64,000 nt of DNA from Nannochloropsis oceanica (Eukaryota > Sar > Eustigmatophyceae > Eustigmatales > Monodopsidaceae). Under the pieces are notes generated by a model, which worked only from the letters and a program-made list of their open reading frames with translations, was not told where the DNA came from and did no database searches. The position numbers were made by a program, and so were the translations under genes. The stretch spans positions 706,001-770,000 of the forward strand of contig CP038109.1 in assembly GCA_004519485.1 (NCBI GenBank), in the 5' to 3' direction. Below, in pieces: positions 1 to 9,900 of this stretch (positions are counted from its first letter, which is position 1; every line of letters begins with the position of its first letter).

Positions 1-970
1 TGTACCAATATCGTAAATTTGTAGCATCTGAATCTTGACGATTGAAAATGAATGCCATTACCAGCATCGCCTTTTGTAAGTCGCCCCGCCCCGCCCGTAC
101 CAAGGGAATGCATCGCCAGCCTGTCTGACGTGTACAACGGGGAAGGCGACGAGAGAAAAGTAGAATGAAGGAAACTCTTACCGCAGTAATCATAATGTTG
201 TTCCTTTTGTGTGCATGCGCTTCTATTTCTTTTCCGTTTCTTTTTTTGGTGGCAGCTTGCCGCCCCATTTTCTCGTTACCACACCTGAAAGGTATGCGAG
301 CTGGGGCTGTAGTTTGCTTCCTGTCTCTTTTTTTGTCCTTGTTTTAATCGTTTATCTAAAACACATATTTATGGTGTGATGCTTTTTCCCTTCTTTGTCT
401 CTACTTTGACTCTCTTTTCTCCTTCTCCCAAACCCACCCACACCCGTCCGCCAAATCCAAGTGAGAGAAAGAAGATACACACCTACAGACAAAGCTCTCG
501 AATTTAGCTTGTTGACACACGCTTCCCACATTTCGCTTTCTTTTTATTGAAGATGACACAGAAAAGAAGGAAGTGAAAGAAATCAATCAGACCGCCCATC
601 CCACTGGTTGCCTGGTGACCGACTCCATTCCCCCTTTCTCATCTACCGCACCTTCCTCGTTATTCCTCCTTAATTGCTACAATCTACGCATCACACACAT
701 CATTTGGTCGTTTTGAATTGAAACTTGGCTGCTGCTAGTCTGATACAGTCGATTGGTAAAGCTGATGTTATTATTAAATAATAATAGTGAAGAGGTCTGT
801 GTTTCTCGACGGTGCATATCAACGTATAGTGACAGTCCACCAAAAACACACAACACTTCCTGTCCCCTCGATTATGCCTCCTCTCCCAACCAAATACTAG
901 ACGAATATTATAGCGCACGTCATATACTCTTCTGTCTTCTCTCTCTCTCGCTCTCCCTCTCCTAAATATT
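1..970. other. Non-coding flank downstream of the PKS gene
   Basis: No open frame here looks like a protein family. The stretch lies 3' of the minus-strand PKS stop. It holds a CT-rich run around 933-962 just before the stop codon and an AT-rich patch near 765-790. It probably contains the PKS 3' UTR and terminator, but no specific signal can be called. Confidence 0.5.
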
Positions 971-3900
971 TTAAACTGCCTCGTCATCGTTGGGCGGGTC
1001 TTCTAGGACAAAAGCCCCATATCTCACCCCCTTTACCCGCAATGATAGCGTCGGGGGCAACACAGCCGTCTCCGCCAACTCCGCCCCGCGCTTGACACTA
1101 CAATTTCTCAGCATCAGTGATGCCGAGCCAACCCTAGCACGGTCCTCCACAATAATTGGCCCAAGCACCAGACTCCTTCCTTCCAACGCGTTCGGCATCA
1201 ACACCGCATCCGTGTCCAAGACAGCCTGCTTCCCCACTGTCACCAAGTCCGGCTCCGTGATCACCAACGTATTCACATACGCGCTCCCATCCACCTTCGC
1301 TCCCAGTAATCTCAAATACCAGGGCGCCAACACCGACCCCCTCAATGTCTCCAGCGCTGCAGTCCCAGCATAATTCTGTAACACCAACGTCTGAATCCGC
1401 GCGTGGTACGACGGGCCCCGAACAGGCACCGTCATACCCTCCTTCTGTCGCCAGCGCAACGCCCACTTCTCTACGACGACCACCACCAAAATTGACACCC
1501 AGAAAATGAGGAAGGCAATTGGCGTGGCCACCTGCGCGAGCAACACGGACCAGCCCGCGCCATTCGCAGTTTTATCCGCCATGGCCCACAGATAGAAAAG
1601 TACCGTGGGGTATGCCGCCACCAAGACCAATAAAAGCGTCAAGCCACACGATAGCAACGGTGCCAGCAGCCCCTGAACGCCCCGCATCACCAACCACTCG
1701 TGCCCACACGACCCCAATCCCCACCTCAAACACCCACCCAAGCTTCTTCCGTGCCCCTCCACCGGCGCATTGCCTGGCAAGGAAGACCGTTCCAAAATCT
1801 TGACGGCAGGCACACCCATCATCACGGCATCAGCTGCCACCACCCCCCCAGCCACCACAGACTGAGGCATGACTATCGACCCATCCGACATCTCCGTCCC
1901 AGAGGCAACCACTCCTCGCACGCCCACCACGCAGTCCTTCCCCACCTTGACCCGTTCACAAACCGCATACCCATTCCCGGGCTCATTAACTGTTTCCAAG
2001 GCCGCGTAGTCTGTGATCGTGCTTTGATTCCCCAAGGAAATCAAATGCGGGTCCTCAAACACGTCCGTGTTAGCAATCACCACACTCTTCCCCACCCTCG
2101 CCCCCAGCGTCCAATACCACGTCGGCAAGAAATCCGTGCCCACAAACAAACGCATGAAGCGATCATACGCCCACCGCATCACCGAAATCCTAACCTGACG
2201 CAAATGTGCCTTATACCCTCGGACCCGATAGGCATTGCTGCGAACAGGCGGGGCCAACAAGATATAGTACACCAGGTTGGTCAAGAACGTCAAGATAAAA
2301 CCCTGAATCATAAAGCCCAGGGCAAAGGTCCAGACGACCCCAAACACACCATACATCGTCGCTGCTGGTAGACCAAAGGCATCAAGCATCACTTCCCTCA
2401 CAGCTTGTGCGCCCGTGGTCACGAATACAAGGGAGTCAGTCCCCGGCGTACCCTCCAACGTCATGCCCGCTGGCAACGCCGGCTTGATTAGATCCACCCC
2501 TTCCTGGGTTTTGAACAAACCACGAATAGCGTCGGCTGTAATGTCCGCCAAGCCAGCCTGACGTGCTGTGTAAAGAAGTACAGCATCGGGGAGCAGGGCT
2601 GCCTGGGCCGTCAGGGAGGCCATGGACGCAAAGAGGGTGGGGAAGGCAATCATGGGCACCACGCCAACAGTGGAAAAAAGCGCAAAGATCACGGGGCCCT
2701 CTGTCCAGGTGTACCAGTTGAAGAACGGGTAGATCTCCAGATACACTGCCAGTGCCGCCGTCGGCTGGTAGGCAATGGCAGCGGCGATCACGGCCAGGAC
2801 AGGTGCCAAGAACGCCTGCAGCACAAAGCACAGCACGTCCAAGGTCACGATTCCTGGAGTATCTCCCTGGTGTGCTGCCGTGTCTATGTCATCACGCGGG
2901 CGCCGGAACCGAGAAGGAGACGACTCGTAAACGCTGTTCTCCGCCAGCTGCTGCCCCTCCACCGCCACAGACAGCCGATCCAACAGCGAGTCCCGCCCCA
3001 GCAGCGAGCCAGGCATCATCACCGCGTGCGTGCCGACCTGTGCCCGCTCTCCCACCACGATCGGTCCTCGTCGCAACACCCCATCACGGACAATCGAGCT
3101 AACCAACCGCGCGCCTTTTCCCAAAAGCACATCCTTTCCCAGCTTAATCAGATCGGGGTCAGTCATCACCACCCCCGCGTTGAAGCGCACATTGTCGCCA
3201 ACTGTCGCACCCAATGCCCTCAACCACCAGATATACAAGAAGGTACCTTTCATGTGATCAACGTACACTGGGCTGGTCAATGCAAGCAATCGAGTCATGA
3301 ACCACCATCGCAAGAACGCCATAGAATTCACCGTATAATCCCCAGCGGGAAGGTTACCACGGGTCATGATCTCCCGCAGGATTAACACCTCCCCCGCCAC
3401 GATCAACCCCACCAGGTGATAAATTAAGGGAATCAAAGCCAACGTCGCCGCTTGTCCCAAATTGTCCAAGGCAAGCGTCACCAAGGGCCAAACAAGCAAA
3501 ACAGGTATCGCAAGCACAGTGCCGATGATCCCCGTACCTATCAATTGCAAAAATGCCACCACAACCGTCGGCAATGCCGTGCCCCGTACCTGCTTCTCCT
3601 CTCCCGCCGCCGGTGCCGCACTGCCCGAATCGATCGTTACAGGTAGACCACTCTTTGCGGCCAACATCCCAGAGCTACCAGTAGCACCCGCCTTGGAGAC
3701 AGGGGCTTGGAAGGGCGTATCCTTCTTCTTGCGGGAAGCCGTGGGAAGTAGGACCTCTCGCGTGTTGAATGCGAAACGCTGCATAAAAACCCCCAAGTCT
3801 TTCATCGAGTGCCCAGGCCCCGAAGCCAAGTTGACGACATACTCCGTGTTCTTCCTGTTTGCTGCGAGGCGGGCCACTACTGACAGCTGGAGACTTTGCA

Positions 3901-6900
3901 CATTATTGTCGCCAATGGCCCCGACCTCCTTCCCGGACAAAGGCTCCTCATGGAAGGCAAATGCTGGGACACCTTCAGGTACAGGACGAAGCGCCCCCTC
4001 CGTTGTACGGATGGAAGGGGCTTGCAGTAGCTGCAGGGTCTCGTCCACCGTCTCTCGGACGTGATACGCAAGCTCGCCCGGTCCACGGGAAGCGTGGGCG
4101 CGTTGGAGGGTCACATTGAAAGGAACAAGAACAGGCCCCACCACATCACCGCGGGCTACATGCTGGTCGAGATCGACCAAGACGGAGGCCTCGTTGTTTT
4201 CCGAACGTTCCCACAGGGAGAGGAGGAAGGCGGACAGGAGGACAGTGGAGGGGGGAACGCGGTTCTTGATCGCATAAGCACTCAACTCGGCGGCCAGGGC
4301 GGTGGGCAAAGTCAAGCTCACTGATTGGGAGCTGTCCTTGGGCTTGCTGCTCTCCGTCAGGCCAGTGATGCTCATCGGCACGAGAGTACGAGCCTTTTCG
4401 CTGCCCACGGAGGAGGCCCCAGAACGGAGAGAACGTGCCCCTCCTGAGATGCTAGGGCTGCCCTTGATTTCCTGGGTAGCCGCTTGCCTCATTGCATCTT
4501 GGTAGGACATAAGGGGAGGGGAAAGGGTGGGACCAGCAGCACCAGGAGCAGCCGAAGCAACAGCCTGGGACATCATGTAAAGGCCGGTGAGCTCGCTGCC
4601 GAGGAGGCGGAGGGACCAGCGATCCAGTAACATGCGCGGCACAGCTAGGAGGACAGTGGAGTCCGTAGGGTTGGTGCTGGTCTTGGTGGCGAACTTGACG
4701 GACAAGAGACGGGCGCCCGGAACATTGTTCATGGTGTCGGCAGCATTACCTAGAACAACCTCTAAGCTGCGGGTGTCCTTGGCCTTGCTTGCCAATATCA
4801 CCGACCCATACATGTCCTTGAACGGCGTATCTTCCAGCGGCAACACCTGCTGCCGCCCAATTCCCTCTGCGGGCTTCAAGTCCAAAATCGTCCTCAGGAC
4901 AGGGTGTCGCCCCAAAAGTTGCCGCCAAGCCTCCACCAACGCATGAGGCGCCAGGGAACCATGGAAGGTAATCTCTTGATATATGTAAGAGCGGCTAAGA
5001 CCTTGGGCAAGTAGGACCTCTTGCCCCAAGGAGAGGGGTAAGGAGCGCTTCGAGTCCACTATGCGATCGAGCTGTGTGGCCACATACTTCGAGAGGAGTT
5101 CCACAGTCGGGTATTCAAGCAGCTTGCCCAAGGCAATGTTGACCGGGAAACGACGAACAAGCGTCTCAATCAGCTCCACCGCCTCCAAAGACGCAATCCC
5201 ACAATCCCCCAAATTCTGTGTCTTGGTGATGTCCTTCCCCGTCGCCTTCTTTAAGCTGCTAATCATTGCGTTCTCAAGCATTTCTGCCCTCTCCCATGGC
5301 GTATCCAGCGCACCATACGCCTTGACATCGTCGGTCAAGGGCAAAGGCTCCTTTTTGGGGGGAATGCGGTGCTTGACCGGCTCAAAGCACTCCAGGTCGC
5401 CCGATATCATGTACTCGGGTCCACGCTGCACAAATACCGACCACTTCACAGGATGGCAACACACCATTTTGGGCATGGCCATGGCACTGCGATTTAAAAG
5501 AGTTGACAACACCAGGCTGCCCAAGCTCTTGGTAATAGAGGGGAACCCAATCGAGTCAAGCAATTCCAAAAAGGATGGCTCCGCAAAACCCACCCCGACC
5601 CACACACCCCACTGGAAGCTCGTCCCCACCAAGCCTGCTTGACGTCGCAAGACCGCAATGCAGTCCAATGCCGTGTTGGCAGCCGAATAATTCGCCTGTC
5701 CAGGCGAGCCCATCAAACCCGAGGACGAGGAGTAGGTAATCCACAGATCCAACGGGCGGGCCTGACGAACGGAGGCCATGTGCAAATTCACGGCCCCATC
5801 TACCTTCCCCCCCCATACAGCCCCAAGTTTGTCCACGTCCTGCTGCCGCAAGTTACCATCAGCCAGAATCCCCGCACAATGGACAATCCCTCGAATGCCA
5901 CCCTCGTGCTCAAACTCCTTAAACATCTTCATCACCGCCGCCCGCTCCCCCGTATCACAAGCAAACGGGCGAACAGTCACCCCAGGAATCGACGACAGCG
6001 CCTCCAAATCTCCCTTATATTGAGCCGTTGGCTTCCCTCCGCGACTCGTTAGAATCAGCTTGGTCGCCCCGTGGCGCACCAGAGCATTAGCGGCATGCAG
6101 GCCCAACCCACCCAACCCACCTGTAACCAAATACCAGGCGTCGGGTGTCAAGGTCTTGCGGATCATCACGTCCACCCCAGGAGGGGGGAAAACGTTCGCA
6201 CGGGTGGCCTCCTCGATCTTCTTTTGCACTACAGGGTCGATGTCGTCCTGGAGTTCGGCCTCACGCAGCTTCTGAGTGAGCCACTGCCCACGGCGGAAGG
6301 CCAGCTGCTCGGGAGGATCATTGCGACCATAGCTCGAAGTCTCGGTATCCAGCAGCTGCAGCAGACGTGCCGCGGCTGGTACAGCTAGTTTGAGGTCAGC
6401 TGCGGCGTTGCCCGAGGAGGAGGGAAGGAGGGCAAGCTGGTCCTTGCTCGGGCCGGGGAGGTCCATCATAGACACCCACAAGAAAGGATAAGATTCCTGC
6501 ATGGCTGACTTGCCCAGGGCCCACAGAGGCGCACTCATCGATTGTACGCGATCCCCAGGAGCAACAGCTTTAGCGCGGGTCGTGACTGTCCAAATCTTAA
6601 TGCGTTTCCCTTGCCCCATCTCTGCCACGGACCGCAGCAGACAAAGCATCTGCGCAGTCTCCCCGAAAGCTGTATCGGTGAGTCGGCTCAAATCGTCCAA
6701 TCCCGGCGCCTGTCCTCCGCTCTCCCCCCCCGCAATATAAATAATCGCTATGGTGTCAGCCTCATTGGGACCCGAAAGGAATGCCTTCAGCTCATCCCCA
6801 CCCGCTAACAAATCCACCCCCGCCACATTCGCCTTATTTGGGTGATCCCCCAAGGCCGCCTTAGCTGCCGACTCTGAATCTTGCGGCACCAACACTGCGT

Positions 6901-9900
6901 GGCTCCTCTCCCTCAGCACCTTCACCGATGCCAACGCCGCAGCATCGGTGGGCTCCGAGCAAATGTATACCGTGTGTGCCGGCGGCAGAATCTTCCCCCG
7001 CGACCCACGATGCTCCTGTCGCAACATCCAAGACTCTTCAAACAGGTTCGTCTTCCCATAATCAATCCGCTGGGCATCGACCGAGGCATCCAATGCCTGC
7101 TGCTGGACATGGGTGGGTTTCTCGCCCCTCAATGCTATTGCATTAGCAGTCAGCTTCCCGAGAGCGATATGCACAGTATGATCAAACGGATACAGAGGCA
7201 ATTCCACCGAAGAAGGCACCGGTGGTCCGACCTTCAAAGCCTTGAACTTGAGATTCACCCCCGCAACATAAGCCTTCCCAAAAGCTTCCACCAACCGCAA
7301 ATTCTCGTCCCCTCTCCGTGCCTTCGTCATGCTTGGGATGAGCGCCACATTCGGGTCACGTGAAGGGACAATGCGCTTCGCCATCGCGGTCAAGGCAGCA
7401 TCAGGCCCCAACTCGATAAACACACGCGGGCGTCCATCCCTGAGAAGGCTATGCATGCCCTGTAGGAAGAGCACGGGCTTGCGAACGTGTTCCGCCCAGT
7501 GCTCTGGCCCAGGAGCCTCTGTCATTAGGCCGCCCGCGAGCAGGGAGACCAGCTTGGGGGTTGACTTGGGAGCCTTGACATTAATCTCGTTAACGATCTC
7601 ACGCATCGAGGGAAGGGCGGACTCCATGTGGGAGGTGTGGAAGGCCCGCGCGACATCTAGACGCTTGAAGCGAATGTCCTTCTCCTTAAGATGCTCCTGC
7701 ATGGCGTCCAACCCACTGAAGGACCCCGCAATGGTCACGCAGTTGTCGCCATTGACGGCAGCTATCTCCACTTTATACGACTCGCAAAGAGCTTGCGCTT
7801 CCGCTTCGCCCACAAACACCACAGACATTCCCCCCCGACCGGCAGGCACGGCATGCATAGCTTTCGCACGCACGCAGATCAATTTCGCAGCATCAGCAAC
7901 TGACAAGATACCGGCCAAAACGGAAGCAACGATCTCTCCCACCGAGTGGCCCATCACCACGTTCGGCTCCACCCCAAGCATCGCCCACACCCGCGTCAGA
8001 GAATACTCGATCGCGAACAAGGTAGGCTGAGACTGTAAGGTGGTGGTGTCGCCCACGGCGTGGTCGTCTTTGGCCAACACCACCGTCTTTAGCACTGAAA
8101 AGCCCAGGTGAGGAGTAAGCAGCGCGTCGACCTCATCCATGCTCGCGCGGAAGATTGCATTGCGCTCATACAGCTGGCGGCCCATTCCTTTGTAACCCGC
8201 GCCTTGTCCTGTGAACATGAAGACAACCTCTGGGGGCTGCGCTGTCTTGTTGACTGGCTTGGTCTCCCCCTCCTCCATCAACTCCTTGAGAGACGCGTGA
8301 AGCTCCTCAGCCGAGCGCCCCGTGGCCCCAACACGGAAGCCGTGATGGTGCGTGCGACGGGTGCTGGCCTCCAGGCACGTCTCCACGGCGCGGTCATAGG
8401 ATAAGACCTTGCCGCTGCCCTCCCTCCCCGAGCCCACCAACAGGTCCATGTAGCTTACGACCAGCTTTTTCAAGGCCTCCTCCGAGCGAGCCGACACAGG
8501 CAACAGCAGAGGCAAGGGCTGCTTGGAAGAGGATGTGGCAGTCACCGCCGTGTCGAACCCCTCGTCGAAATCGAAGTTCTTCGGCACACTTTCAAGCACG
8601 CAATGGGCATTCGTACCCCCAAACCCGAAGCCACTCACAGCCCCCACCACCGTTGCTCCGGGGTCATCTTGGGCTCCCTCCTCAAGCAACGGCATGTTCG
8701 CCCGAGGAATAATAAACGGCAGACGCTCCCAAGGAATCAAAGGATTGGGCTGTTCAAAGTGCACCGCCTTAGGCACCTGGCCATGGTACAACACCAACGC
8801 ACATCGAATCAAGCCCATCACGCCAGCAGCCGCTTCCAAATGACCGATATTCGACTTGACCGACGCAATAATACAACGGAACTTGCTACCATCCTCCCTA
8901 TCACGGCCCGCCTGCATCACAGCCCCCAACGCCGCCATCTCGATCGAGTCTCCCAGCTTGGTCCCCGTCCCGTGCGCCTCTATATACCTCACTTGGCTCG
9001 GGCTGATATGTGCGTCACGATAAGCAGCACGCAAGACCGCCTCTTGAGCCAGAGGGTTAGGCGCAGTCAGAGAAGTGGTCTTCCCGTCATGGTTAACGGC
9101 AACTCCACGAATAACCGAGTAAACACGATCCCCATCCGCAATCGCCCGGCTCAACCGCTTCAGCACGACCATACCACACCCCTCCCCGCGACAGTACCCG
9201 TCACCAGTCGCATCGAAGGTGCGGCAGGCCGTGGACAAAAATCCAGCCTTCTTCAACGCCGTAGAAGCAGAAGATGACAAGATCAAATTCACTCCACCGG
9301 ACAGAGCCATGCTAATTACCCCCAAACGCAAGTCCCGGACGGCATCATTGACAGTGACCAACGAAGAGGAACACGCTGTGTCCAAAGTAAGGGAAGGCCC
9401 ACGAACATTCAGCATGTACGAGACTCGATTCGCCACCAAAGAATTACTGATTCCCGTAGCTGCCCACGTGCTGCTCTCCCCCCTGAGCGACTCCAGCACC
9501 GCAAACTCGTGCGAGATCGCCCCAATATATACACCCACCTTGCGCCCGCTCAAGCTAGCCGGCTCGATCCCTGCGTCTTCCAGGGCCTGCCAAGTCACCT
9601 CAAGAGCGTGGCCCTGGTGATAATCCAAGTGCGTGGCTTCCGCTGGACTCATCCCAAAGAAATGCGCATCAAACGTATCCACATTATCAATATAACCCCC
9701 CGGCAACATCAAGCTTTCGTCCGTCTTCCTCTCCACAGGCATATCCTCTCTCACGGCATCCGCCCCCGCCATACTAAATTTCCAGAACGCCTCCTTTCCA
9801 ATTAAGTTTCCGGACGGCCCCCCCGGCGCCCGCACACCCATCCCTACGATTGCAATCGGCGCCTCCAAGTCCGCCTCGATCGCATCATCGGTGTCCCCAT

